Of a DNA stretch of 64,000 bases, positions 1 through 7,492 are shown one piece after another. Position 1 is the stretch's first letter; each line of letters opens with the position of its first letter. This stretch comes from Corallococcus sp. (GTDB lineage: Bacteria; Bacillota; Clostridia; Christensenellales; CAG-314), in NCBI GenBank assembly GCA_023665205.1, contig JAMPEJ010000002.1:174462-238461 (forward strand). Direction: 5' to 3'. The translations under genes were made by a program, and so were the position numbers. The notes under the pieces are model-generated. The model saw only the letters and a program-made list of their open reading frames with translations, did not search any database and was not told the DNA's origin.

Positions 1-918
1 GATACTGTTTTTTTTGACAACTACCTTAATGAAGTTACGGTTGATTTTTCTGACACGGATTATCACGGCAACGTGGACGGCGGACACACATATAAAATTA
101 TTCTAGAAAACCGTGATAAACTCGAATTTGGGAAACAATATGTAAAAGTAGAAATTATAACCGGTGTGGACGGAATATTCCAAACTCTTGCTGCCGCGCG
201 CAATACATCTGTACAGGTAAAAGACGAATCCATTGCAGAATTGGAACATAAATTTCAAATAATTAAGGATGCCCTAGACAAATTGCCTTTTTCGTCTAAA
301 ATCAATTATAAAGAAAATGATGACGGAGACATTGAAATCGTAGAAATTTTGGCTATACTTAATATGTTTAACATTACAAGATATCCTGCGTTAGATAGTT
401 TTCCAATTCCATCATATAGTTCAAGAAAAAAATGCTTGGATTACTATTTGGAAGAATATAGATTGTATGGTGACTCGAATAAAAATTCATATATTAAAAT
501 GAAAAATATTATTCCGGACATTTTTCATTTGTATGAGCACTTGGAACAGCATATGCAATTCTATTATCGTCAAAGATATTCCGGAGGAAAATATGGCGCT
601 GTAAAAGGTGTTTTTATGTCAAATGAGAAAAAACAATTCAAATCCAAGTTTTTCTTTAAATCATTAGACTATTTTTCGCCAAATGGATTTATTTATCCTA
701 TATTAGGTGCATTACGCGCATTAATCAAAGAAGAAAACGACCAATTTTTGTGGAAAAAGGATCCTTACGAAGTTTTGGACAAACTGGGTCCAGCGCTTGT
801 AGAAACCACTATTGAACGTAGTCGTTCCCTCGGGAATAATCCCCAGTCGGTTGGTAAAGATTCCGGCAACTGGAAAACACTATATATGACAGTTGCTTTT
901 GATTTGCTAGAAACATAA
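1..918 (+). CDS. AIPR-family abortive infection protein, 5' end cut by window
   Basis: The frame is open from base 1 to a TAA at 916-918 (305 codons), so the start lies left of the window; a GTG at 73 is inside the conserved part and is not the real start. The visible part resembles the core of the AIPR family (abortive infection phage resistance): a conserved VDGGHTYK segment near residues 25-32 corresponds to the family's NGGQT/DGGHT motif, followed by an ITGVDGIF strand and an AARNTS segment (tNtQ-type motif). AIPR proteins occur in phage defence loci and some associate with restriction systems; the biochemical role here is inferred only from family. Codon use is AT-rich like the island to the right. 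The gene is followed by about 300 bases without a gene and then by a tRNA fragment, so it probably belongs to the right end of a neighbouring integrated element. Confidence 0.7.
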   Translation, partial: DTVFFDNYLNEVTVDFSDTDYHGNVDGGHTYKIILENRDKLEFGKQYVKVEIITGVDGIFQTLAAARNTSVQVKDESIAELEHKFQIIKDALDKLPFSSKINYKENDDGDIEIVEILAILNMFNITRYPALDSFPIPSYSSRKKCLDYYLEEYRLYGDSNKNSYIKMKNIIPDIFHLYEHLEQHMQFYYRQRYSGGKYGAVKGVFMSNEKKQFKSKFFFKSLDYFSPNGFIYPILGALRALIKEENDQFLWKKDPYEVLDKLGPALVETTIERSRSLGNNPQSVGKDSGNWKTLYMTVAFDLLET

Positions 919-1086
919 ATAATTTAATAATCGAAAAAGTTTATTAGTGTGCAAATTCTGTGCTTTATGAACATTTACTTTTAACTGTAACTAAACATAT
1001 AGAGGCATTCGATACGACGCAAATGAATGCATACATTGCGCACATGCTAAAACTTGGCAAGTGTTCGACGTCATGTAATTGTTTCC

Positions 1087-1130
1087 TTTGACTCCGTCAT
1101 TCGGGTGTTCGAATCACTTCGCCCCAGCCA
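1087..1130 (+). repeat. 3' fragment of a tRNA-Gln-like gene (attachment-site remnant)
   Basis: The 44 bases run from an anticodon-loop-like TTTGACTCCG through a T-arm (GGGTG, TTCGAAT, CACTT) to CGCCCCAGCCA, the acceptor end plus CCA. The CCCCAGCCA end and TTG loop fit tRNA-Gln(TTG). No matching 5' half (expected TGGGGCG, D-arm) lies upstream, so this is not a functional tRNA. Such a fragment from the anticodon loop to CCA is what a tyrosine integrase leaves as att site at the far end of an element integrated in a tRNA gene. The intact tRNA is expected left of the window. Confidence 0.6.
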
Positions 1131-1132
1131 GC

Positions 1133-1190
1133 AACACTATATATTGTAGTTCCTAAAACAAGGGCACAATATATAGTGTTTTGTTTTTTG
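1133..1190 (+). terminator. AT-rich hairpin terminator after the tRNA fragment
   Basis: AACACTATATATTGT (1133-1147) and its exact complement (1166-1180) form a 15-bp stem with an 18-base loop, followed by TTGTTTTTTG. The position directly after the tRNA 3' end and the T-rich tail indicate a Rho-independent terminator. The arms by chance resemble NrdR boxes. Confidence 0.6.
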
Positions 1191-1225
1191 CCCAAAATTC
1201 TTAAAATCACGATTTTTGCCCGATT

Positions 1226-1750
1226 TTACCCCGATTTGGGAGTTGGCAGGGCTTTTTTTTTGGGGGGGGGGATTTTTGGGTAGAAATTTGAGTTATTCTT
1301 CCTCGAACTCCCAACTAAGATAGTCCACCTTTTCGGCTTTTTCACGTCGTAGTCAGCAAACGTCTTTTCCTTCTTCTTGGACTTTTTCGCGTCGTCCTTG
1401 TTATTGAGTCTGTCAATAAATTTTTGTTTTAATTTTGTTAAATCTTTGGACGAAACTTCGATGTCTATCCCCTTACTGTGAAAGCGTGCCTCGTACACGC
1501 CGTCCGCTCTTAAACGGTAGTGAATAATCATATCGTTCGCCGCAAAAATATTTCTGTATGCTGTCGGCATAAGTGAAATCTCCTTTTTTGTGAATTTCAG
1601 CCCATTCCAACGATTTTCAACCTTACTCTTTTTTGTTTTGGAATCGAACAAGGTCAGCATCTGCTCGTATAATTCGTTCTGTCGTTTTATCGTTTCGAGC
1701 AACTGCTTAACGGTGTCGTCCGTAAGTTGCGTATTAGTTTGTTCGTTCAA
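1226..1750 (-). pseudogene. Truncated tyrosine integrase (N-terminal arm-binding part only)
   Basis: The 174-aa frame matches the N-terminal part of the complete integrase at 49360-50676 in the same window: a charged coiled region, then FTKKEISLMP (compare FTQKELMSMP), then a small beta domain with the shared GxDIxVSS pattern, and a FADY segment beginning the core-binding domain. The catalytic domain (Arg, His-x-x-Arg, Tyr) is absent, because only about 100 bases separate the stop from the tRNA fragment. The end of the frame runs through a T9-G10 homopolymer (1253-1271), giving a low-complexity PPPKKK tail. This is the decayed integrase of the defence island, in the same position and orientation relative to a tRNA end as the intact one. 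It cannot catalyse recombination; the island is probably immobile by itself. Confidence 0.75.
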
Positions 1751-1844
1751 GTATCCTTATTCGGACTTAAATTACGGAATTATTCCGCGCCCTTATAGTT
1801 GAGAATACTATGTTTCTTTTCAAAACTTTGTTCCTCCTTCTTGA

Positions 1845-2048
1845 TTACTTCTTATATTGTTCTTTTAACGCCGCCCAGCCCGTGTAAATGAGCTGGACTT
1901 TTGTTATGCGGTTTTCTTTAAGAAACTTGTTCAGTTCCTCAAAGTCCGCTCTACTCATAGACGTTCCCCACACGGCGTGTGCCGCCTTGCGTTCGTCCTT
2001 GTGCTTTTCTTCGTAACGCTTGTCAATTTCCGATTTCGGTGTTTTCAT
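1845..2048 (-). CDS. Small hypothetical protein, 67 aa
   Basis: Start is supported by an AGGAGGG site six bases upstream. The protein is charged and predicted helical, with a C-terminal segment ITKVQLIYTGWAALKEQYKK typical of small helical accessory proteins of clostridial mobile elements; no catalytic motif or membrane segment is visible. It lies last in a leftward run of tiny genes (2587 to 1845) between the MobV-like gene and the broken integrase. Function unknown. Confidence 0.6.
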   Translation of the reverse strand: MKTPKSEIDKRYEEKHKDERKAAHAVWGTSMSRADFEELNKFLKENRITKVQLIYTGWAALKEQYKK

Positions 2049-2062
2049 ATAGCCCTCCTATT

Positions 2063-2194
2063 TTAATCCTCTTCTTCTCTTGTGCAACCGGAAGTTCTAT
2101 ATACCACTTTTTTCCAATAACTACACCAAAATGTCCAGAAATCGTTTGTAGCTTGACTGTATGGACAATCGCTACATTTACATTGTCTAATCAT
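2063..2194 (-). CDS. Cys-rich micro-protein, 43 aa
   Basis: Reading MIRQCKCSDCPYSQ from an ATG at 2194 down to TAA at 2063. The ATG overlaps the end of the upstream gene (ATGATTAG) and is preceded by GGAGATTAAAA, so translation is probably coupled. Five cysteines and several aromatics (CxCxxC near the start, a later WCSYW and a GC near the end) suggest a small metal-binding (zinc-ribbon-like) fold. It is unrelated in sequence to the Cys-rich small proteins of the tRNA-Val element but similar in style. Function unknown. Confidence 0.55.
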   Translation of the reverse strand: MIRQCKCSDCPYSQATNDFWTFWCSYWKKVVYRTSGCTREEED

Positions 2195-2507
2195 TTTTAA
2201 TCTCCTTCGCCATAATAATCATATCAATAGGGAATGTGTTTTTATCGTCGTTGATATTGACGAGTAGAAACTCTAACTGTTCATAGCCCTTAACCCGCGT
2301 GATAATTCCGCCCTGATAACGGCATTTCCCTTTTCTGTCGGAGAATTCATCGGTTTCCAGTAAATCGCCGTTAAGCAGCGTCGCTAGGCTTATTTTGCAG
2401 TATTCTTTGTGCTTTTTGCAGTCAATGTAATCGATTTCTTTCAGTTGCTTTGTGATTGCCTTTTTGTCGGATGTGCTGATTATAGCTGTAAGTTCGGTAA
2501 GAGTCAT
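2187..2507 (-). CDS. Hypothetical protein, 106 aa
   Basis: Starts with ATG at 2507, overlapping the TAA of the upstream 26-aa frame by one base (TAATG) and preceded by GAGGAG. The N-terminus (MTLTELTAIISTSDKKAITKQL) is helical and the rest looks like a mixed alpha/beta fold; no catalytic signature is recognised. It sits between two micro-genes in a translationally coupled leftward run. Function unknown. Confidence 0.6.
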   Translation of the reverse strand: MTLTELTAIISTSDKKAITKQLKEIDYIDCKKHKEYCKISLATLLNGDLLETDEFSDRKGKCRYQGGIITRVKGYEQLEFLLVNINDDKNTFPIDMIIMAKEIKND

Positions 2508-2587
2508 TATCTTTTATTCTCCTCTTCACTCACAGTTAAGCCTTCGTCCGTTTCAGCTCTTGCCAACAACTCTTTGTCCGTAATCAT
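2507..2587 (-). CDS. Micro-protein, 26 aa, first gene of coupled run
   Basis: ATG at 2587 follows a strong GGAGGTG site at seven-base spacing; the frame ends in TAATG, coupling it to the next gene. The acidic peptide (MITDKELLARAETDEGLT...) has no recognisable fold. It may be a real micro-protein or a leader that drives translation of the 106-aa gene; the good ribosome site and coupling favour translation. Confidence 0.45.
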   Translation of the reverse strand: MITDKELLARAETDEGLTVSEEENKR

Positions 2588-2696
2588 ACCAACACCTCCG
2601 ATATAAAATGTTAATACGATTATACTCACCGCGCCGTTGCTTGTCAAGCATTTATTTGAATATTAATACGATTAATTCTTTTAGCTTAGCCTATCA

Positions 2697-3518
2697 TCAA
2701 AACGGCGAATCGTCGAAGTAATCTTTATCGTATTGGTCATATTCGTCGTCTTTAAAACGACAAAAGCGTATTTTCTGGTCTTCGTTTGTGTTCATAATCA
2801 ACGAAGTGCTTTCGCCGCGTTTTGCCCCGTATCGTTTGGAAATCTTTGTATAAAAGTCTTCCTGCAAATCTGAATACGAAGTTAAGCCGCCACGCTGTTT
2901 CCAAAACTCCGAATGACACAAAAGCGGTTTATCTACATTCAGTCTATCTCGGTATAGCGGTTCGCCGTTTTTATCCGTTTGTTGCAATTTTGAGCCGTGA
3001 ATATTCTTCCTATTGCTCATTACTTTCGTTTGCCACTTTTCCGTTATTGGTAAATAGTACACAAATAAATTTCGCCTGTTCGGCTCGGTTATGATAACAG
3101 CACAGATGACGTTCTCATCCATACCGAGAAAACCTATTTTGTTTACCGCATACGCATAACATTTATGAAAGTAAGCTTCGATTTCTTCTTCGTCGGGGAA
3201 GTCATCCCAAAATTCTTTATTACCACCAAATTGAAGACACTCTAAAACTACGTTCCGCTTGCGTTTATTGAACTGTGCGTTCATACTTTTCATAGCGTTT
3301 GACCAAGCCTGCTCGGCTGAGCAGTTTAATCGTCTTATATAATCTACCTTAAATTGCTGTTCGCAGTTCAAAAGATACTCTTCCACAGTAGCAAAGTCCT
3401 TTTGCCTATGCGTGATAACGGAAATAGTTGCGTGCTTATCCCTCGGCAACTTCCACGGTGCGATATCGCCCGGTTTTAACCCGTAAGCCTTTTCGCACCA
3501 ATATGATCTCATTGACAT
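2697..3518 (-). CDS. MobV/Pre-like relaxase relative with degenerate HUH motif
   Basis: A 273-aa protein starting at ATG 3518, eight bases after AGGAGG; the GTG at 3527 overlaps the ribosome site and is less likely. Its order of segments resembles MobV/Pre plasmid recombination enzymes: an N-terminal RSYWCEKAYG segment, a central FVYYLPI strand, then a DR...D segment and a GLTSYSDLQEDFYTKISKRYG helix. In active MobV proteins the central strand carries His-x-Asp-Glu...Pro-His-x-His; here it reads MDENV... and RRNLFVYYLPI, lacking the histidines. It could therefore bind origin DNA without nicking, or be a decayed relaxase. It lies in the left part of the island together with micro-genes, in keeping with a mobilisation module. 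Family assignment is moderate. Confidence 0.5.
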   Translation of the reverse strand: MSMRSYWCEKAYGLKPGDIAPWKLPRDKHATISVITHRQKDFATVEEYLLNCEQQFKVDYIRRLNCSAEQAWSNAMKSMNAQFNKRKRNVVLECLQFGGNKEFWDDFPDEEEIEAYFHKCYAYAVNKIGFLGMDENVICAVIITEPNRRNLFVYYLPITEKWQTKVMSNRKNIHGSKLQQTDKNGEPLYRDRLNVDKPLLCHSEFWKQRGGLTSYSDLQEDFYTKISKRYGAKRGESTSLIMNTNEDQKIRFCRFKDDEYDQYDKDYFDDSPF

Positions 3519-3699
3519 TTTCCTCACCTCCTAAAAATTATTTCCGTTTACGGGTTCGGATTCCCGAATAACAGTAAAAGTCGACTCTCTGTCTAAAAGC
3601 CGACTTTATTTTTTTTCTTGTTCAGAAAATTCCATTTTCTACTTATAAGCCACGAGAACGCCGAAATTATTACTTGTTTTGAAGAATTTTTAAAAAATA
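3519..3699. other. Divergent intergenic region with hairpin
   Basis: No gene is seen between the leftward MobV-like start and the rightward promoter. At 3587-3620 AAAGTCG and CGACTTT form a hairpin followed by ATTTTTTTT, a possible rightward terminator that would insulate the following promoter. Confidence 0.4.
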
Positions 3700-3728
3700 T
3701 TGACAATTAATTCATTCTGTACTATAAT
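3700..3728 (+). promoter_or_regulatory. Sigma-70 type promoter of the RNase III-like/viperin unit
   Basis: TTGACA at 3700-3705, a 17-base spacer and TATAAT at 3723-3728: both hexamers and spacing match consensus. Transcription would begin near 3735, leaving an untranslated leader of about 200 bases before the ATG at 3935. Such a strong promoter with a long leader could leave room for leader-level control, but no known riboswitch is recognised. Confidence 0.8.
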
Positions 3729-3934
3729 TACCGTAACAGAATTGAATAAGATTATACTCTCTTCCAAGATATCAGAAGAAAATTATCGCACGAATACCTA
3801 TGTTGTAGTCGTAATATCGAAGGACAGACTATCGGCAAAGACATTAATTTTAATAATCTCAGAGCCTTCTTTGAAAATTCTGTTTGGAGTACTATCATTC
3901 CAAAACAACAGAAAAATATTTGAAGGAGGCAACC

Positions 3935-6274
3935 ATGTTTCTAAGAAATGGGGTTGACCTTAATTGGTCAACCTTTTTTAATGTAACAAAAGAAGAAAAA
4001 GAAGAATTTTTAAAACAAATTAGAGTAACGAATGTCGAAAATTTTAAGTTGGAACAATATAAATTTCTTTTCACTTTTGAAAGACATTCTATGTTGGACG
4101 AAAACTTTGATGTCGCATTTAAAATTGAGATTCTAAATTTCTGCATTGAAGAGGCAAATTTTGCTGCAGATATTTTATCGGAAGAAAACTATCTAAAATG
4201 TTTAGAATTATTTAAGAGAAAGCAATATGATAGCAAATTACTCAAGACTCTTTTGGGCACATTTATATGCTTTTTGTCTCAACAGGAACAGAAATCGGCA
4301 GGAAAGAAATTATCATTGTATCTTGAAAGAGATATAAAAAAACGAGTTAATGAGCTTCAAGAACAAAAAGCAGAAAAAGCCTTTATGCCGTTGAAAAAGC
4401 AAATTGATAATATTGCGGCAGGCGTAAAAGGTTATTGCTATCTTGCGGCGGAGAATCCTAATGATTACGGAGTAAGAATAAATCTTGACTTTCAAATCAA
4501 GACAGAATTAAACGTATATTTAAAAGAAAAATATTCGTATGATTTTAATGCGCTTAACGGAAATTGGAACTTGGGTTTACTTGTGCTTTCTGGAAATCAT
4601 ATAGACGATATAAATCACGTATTTCAAAAAGCACTGTACAATGACAACGAATTTTGGGAGAAACATAAGAAGTTTAACATTGTAGTATTTCTTGAAGTTG
4701 TGTATCAAGTTAATGATTCTCGACACGCAGAAAAGATTCTTGACTATATCTTTACCGAAATTACAAAAATTCAATATGGTAAAGAGATTCTTGATAAATC
4801 TCTACCGCTAGTATTTTTGAAAAAAGAAGATTTTTTATATGGTTTGGAAGAGCGCACTTTCAGGTTCACGTTTGATAGATTTAAAAATTACTATGATTTG
4901 CGAGTATTGTCGAAAAATAATCTTTGCTTCCCCTTTGTAAACGTAAGCGAAGCAGATAAAAAGATTCGTCAAGGAAAGCAAATCGTTGAAGAATTTTTAC
5001 ATGAAATTTATCCCGATGAGTTTGAATGTGTATTGGAGATTTTAAAATCAGAGATAAATGCTCCGAGCACTGCGTTTTCGGCAAGAAAACAAGCATTGTG
5101 CAATGTAAACGGTCAAATGATTGTATCTTCAAAAGATTTTGACGAGTGGAATATACAGCATATTTTTGACTACCCTACCTTCGGTTATCATAATCATATT
5201 GTTGACAGAGAAGCCGTTAAGGTTTATTGTCCTGAATATTTTTCCGCCGAGAACATATGGTATAGATTTTATTTAAAAGCTTTTTACATGTTCAAGCTGG
5301 TAGATGATAAAAGACAATGCTTTGCAAATTTATTTGAAGTTTACTACGATTTGTTTCAATTCATTGAAGAAAAGGCGGGCATAAAAACTTCATATCAACG
5401 CAACACAGAAAGTCGCAATGAAGCATTTACAAAACTTGCGAAAATTTTAAATAGGTACGGAATCACTATTTCCGATGAATATAAATCCGACTATATTATC
5501 TCTCTGTTAGACAGAAAGGTAGCAATCAGAGAAGAGTCTGAAAGATTTCCGGTTTTAGAACAACTCGGTGACGCCGTTTACGGACTTGCGGTCGCTGAAA
5601 TGCTGTTTTATAATCCGTATGAAAAAGATAGCGCAGAAGATTATAACGATTATATCACCGCTAAAAGACAGGTAAAGGTCGCTGAAAAAATAGGCGTCGA
5701 TAAACTTTATTTATCTTCATATTCGTTACCGAGAAAATATGAAAGCGATATACTTATAAATCCCACTAATGAAAGTTACGCTCTGGAACAAGAGCGAGAA
5801 CAATTTAATAACGACAAAAAGTATATAGCTGATTCCTTGGAAATGATAATTGGCACGGTATGCAAAGATCTCGGATATAAAACGGCAATCGATTTTACAA
5901 AACAAATTATAAAAGAAACTTATCCCGATAAATTTTCAAAAGAATTTCGTTGGGAAGATAAATCAAATGAGATTATCGACAAGGACTATTGGACAAGAAT
6001 ACTCCCCGCGCCTTATACGTTGTTTGATGAAACACACCGTGTTCTTTGGCAAGCTTTTGACAAATTATTTAAAGCCTATGTTTTAGGAACTGAAGCCGTT
6101 GAAACCAGACGCTTTATAACTAACAGTTTTAGCGATAATAAACTGTATGACAATATCGGCACGTCTTATGAAGTTAACCAAGTCTTTTATGAGTATTTAC
6201 ATAAGGGACTTGAATGCGTTATTGAAAAATTTAGCAATAGCGTTAAAGAAAAATATAAAGAGTTAAAAAAATAA
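3935..6274 (+). CDS. 779-aa protein with RNase III catalytic domain, defence candidate
   Basis: Start chosen at ATG 3935 behind GAAGGAGG (the TTG at 3884 has no ribosome site). Residues 1-530 are alpha-helical and match nothing I recognise. Residues about 538-655 carry the RNase III signature: LEQLGDAVYGLAVAEML, and later IADSLEMIIGTV. The four metal-binding acidic residues of RNase III are all present with the right spacing: E542 and D546 (E-x3-D), D633 and E636 (D-x2-E). No double-stranded RNA-binding domain is seen at the C-terminus. The gene is followed after 55 bases by the viperin fusion under the same promoter. Inference: a large nuclease acting on structured or double-stranded RNA, working with the viperin. 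The rnc housekeeping gene is normally 230 aa, so this is not rnc. Confidence 0.7.
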   Translation: MFLRNGVDLNWSTFFNVTKEEKEEFLKQIRVTNVENFKLEQYKFLFTFERHSMLDENFDVAFKIEILNFCIEEANFAADILSEENYLKCLELFKRKQYDSKLLKTLLGTFICFLSQQEQKSAGKKLSLYLERDIKKRVNELQEQKAEKAFMPLKKQIDNIAAGVKGYCYLAAENPNDYGVRINLDFQIKTELNVYLKEKYSYDFNALNGNWNLGLLVLSGNHIDDINHVFQKALYNDNEFWEKHKKFNIVVFLEVVYQVNDSRHAEKILDYIFTEITKIQYGKEILDKSLPLVFLKKEDFLYGLEERTFRFTFDRFKNYYDLRVLSKNNLCFPFVNVSEADKKIRQGKQIVEEFLHEIYPDEFECVLEILKSEINAPSTAFSARKQALCNVNGQMIVSSKDFDEWNIQHIFDYPTFGYHNHIVDREAVKVYCPEYFSAENIWYRFYLKAFYMFKLVDDKRQCFANLFEVYYDLFQFIEEKAGIKTSYQRNTESRNEAFTKLAKILNRYGITISDEYKSDYIISLLDRKVAIREESERFPVLEQLGDAVYGLAVAEMLFYNPYEKDSAEDYNDYITAKRQVKVAEKIGVDKLYLSSYSLPRKYESDILINPTNESYALEQEREQFNNDKKYIADSLEMIIGTVCKDLGYKTAIDFTKQIIKETYPDKFSKEFRWEDKSNEIIDKDYWTRILPAPYTLFDETHRVLWQAFDKLFKAYVLGTEAVETRRFITNSFSDNKLYDNIGTSYEVNQVFYEYLHKGLECVIEKFSNSVKEKYKELKK

Positions 6275-6329
6275 TCTGTTGTATGGAATGATATGAACTC
6301 CGAAATAAAATTTTTTGGAGGTTCATATA

Positions 6330-7451
6330 ATGAACACTATTAATTTTCACGTAACAAACTCGTGCAATTATCGTTGCACATACTGTTTCGGGAAATTTCC
6401 CGATAAAACAGAACTAACTTTTGAACAGGCTTGTATCGTGATAGACAATATCGCCAACTACTTTTCAAAAAACGGTATTAAGGACGGACGGATAAATCTT
6501 GCCGGCGGCGAACCGCTATTATATCGATATTTAGATGACATAATAGAATATATCAACGCTTACGGCATAAAGGTATCAGTCATAACTAACGGTAGCCTGC
6601 TTACTGAAGAGCGCATTGCTCTTTGGAAAGATAAGGTTTACTGCATAGGTTTAAGCGTTGATACGGCGTTAGCTGAAATCAACGAGGCAATCGGTAGATG
6701 CTGTAAATGCAAGACGATTCCTCTCAAGCAATTAATTCGTATTACACAGGCAATTCACCGAAACGATATAAAGCTTAAAATAAACACGGTTGTTTCCAAA
6801 CTCAACGTAAACGAAGATATGACCGAGCTTTATAAAAGGATCAAACCAGACAGGCTGAAGTTGTTACAGATGGAATTAGTAGATGGCGTAAACGATTGTG
6901 CTAAAAATTTAACCATTAGCAAAAAGGCGTTTGACGGGTTTTGTAAACGGCATAAAAACTGCTGTCGTGATACCGTTTTTGAGTATTCGAGCAATATGGA
7001 AAACTCGTACCTTATGACTAACCCGCAGGGCGAGTTTCAGCCAAATAATGGCGGCAAGTATGAGATTTACGGCAATTGTCTCGAAGAAAATTTGGAAGAT
7101 ATTATAATCAGAGTACCGATAAGTATCGAGAAATTTAACTCAAGATACAGCAAAGTGAGTAAAGCTCTAATAACCGATAAAAAAGTTATTATTTTCGGTG
7201 GACATCCAACGTGGGTTAAAGTCATTAAAGAACGATTACTTAATGCAAAGTTTTTTAAAGACGGTAATTTGCACAGTTTAGGCGCTATTCGCAATGCGGA
7301 CGAAATATGGATTCAGCCAAACGCCATTTCACATTCGTTTTACGGTAAAATTATGGATGCGGCAAGACTAAACGGAATTCCCGTCCGTTATTTTAGCTTT
7401 GCCGGCACGAAAAAATGCTTAGAGCAAGTCTTTTTTAAAGAATCATCATAA
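6330..7451 (+). CDS. Prokaryotic viperin (radical SAM) fused to DUF2325-like domain
   Basis: Start ATG 6330, eight bases after GGAGG. Residues 1-270 match viperin: radical SAM cysteines C12, C16, C19 in CNYRCTYCF, an AGGEP strand, VITNGSLL, IGLSVDT, an IGR segment, KINTVV...NEDM, then PDRLKLLQ and, near the end, SYLMTNPQGEF. Viperins convert a nucleoside triphosphate to its 3'-deoxy-3',4'-didehydro form, which terminates viral RNA synthesis; prokaryotic viperins are known anti-phage proteins. Residues about 280-370 form a second domain, with KKVIIFGGHP, a NADEIWIQPN strand, ISHSFYG and PVRYFSFAG, resembling DUF2325 (Rossmann-like). Ordinary viperins end near residue 300 and lack this. The gene shares a promoter with the RNase III-like gene and has its own hairpin downstream. 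Confidence 0.85.
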   Translation: MNTINFHVTNSCNYRCTYCFGKFPDKTELTFEQACIVIDNIANYFSKNGIKDGRINLAGGEPLLYRYLDDIIEYINAYGIKVSVITNGSLLTEERIALWKDKVYCIGLSVDTALAEINEAIGRCCKCKTIPLKQLIRITQAIHRNDIKLKINTVVSKLNVNEDMTELYKRIKPDRLKLLQMELVDGVNDCAKNLTISKKAFDGFCKRHKNCCRDTVFEYSSNMENSYLMTNPQGEFQPNNGGKYEIYGNCLEENLEDIIIRVPISIEKFNSRYSKVSKALITDKKVIIFGGHPTWVKVIKERLLNAKFFKDGNLHSLGAIRNADEIWIQPNAISHSFYGKIMDAARLNGIPVRYFSFAGTKKCLEQVFFKESS

Positions 7452-7453
7452 AC

Positions 7454-7489
7454 AATAAGCCGCCGACGGAACTCTGTCGGCGGCTTATC
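7454..7489 (+). terminator. Terminator after the viperin fusion (bidirectional)
   Basis: AATAAGCCGCCGACGG pairs with its complement after a five-base loop, a GC-rich 15-bp stem three bases after the stop codon. It lies between convergent genes and can serve both strands; the trailing T-run is weak (TTATCTC). Confidence 0.75.
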
Positions 7490-7492
7490 TCA

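Noticed and set aside
1133..1180. NrdR-box-like arms near the tRNA fragment
   Set aside because: The two arms are exact complements forming a hairpin with T-run, no nrd gene nearby; a terminator explains them better.
3700..3957. 85-codon frame before the RNase III-like gene
   Set aside because: Begins within the promoter -35 hexamer and overlaps the true start in another frame.
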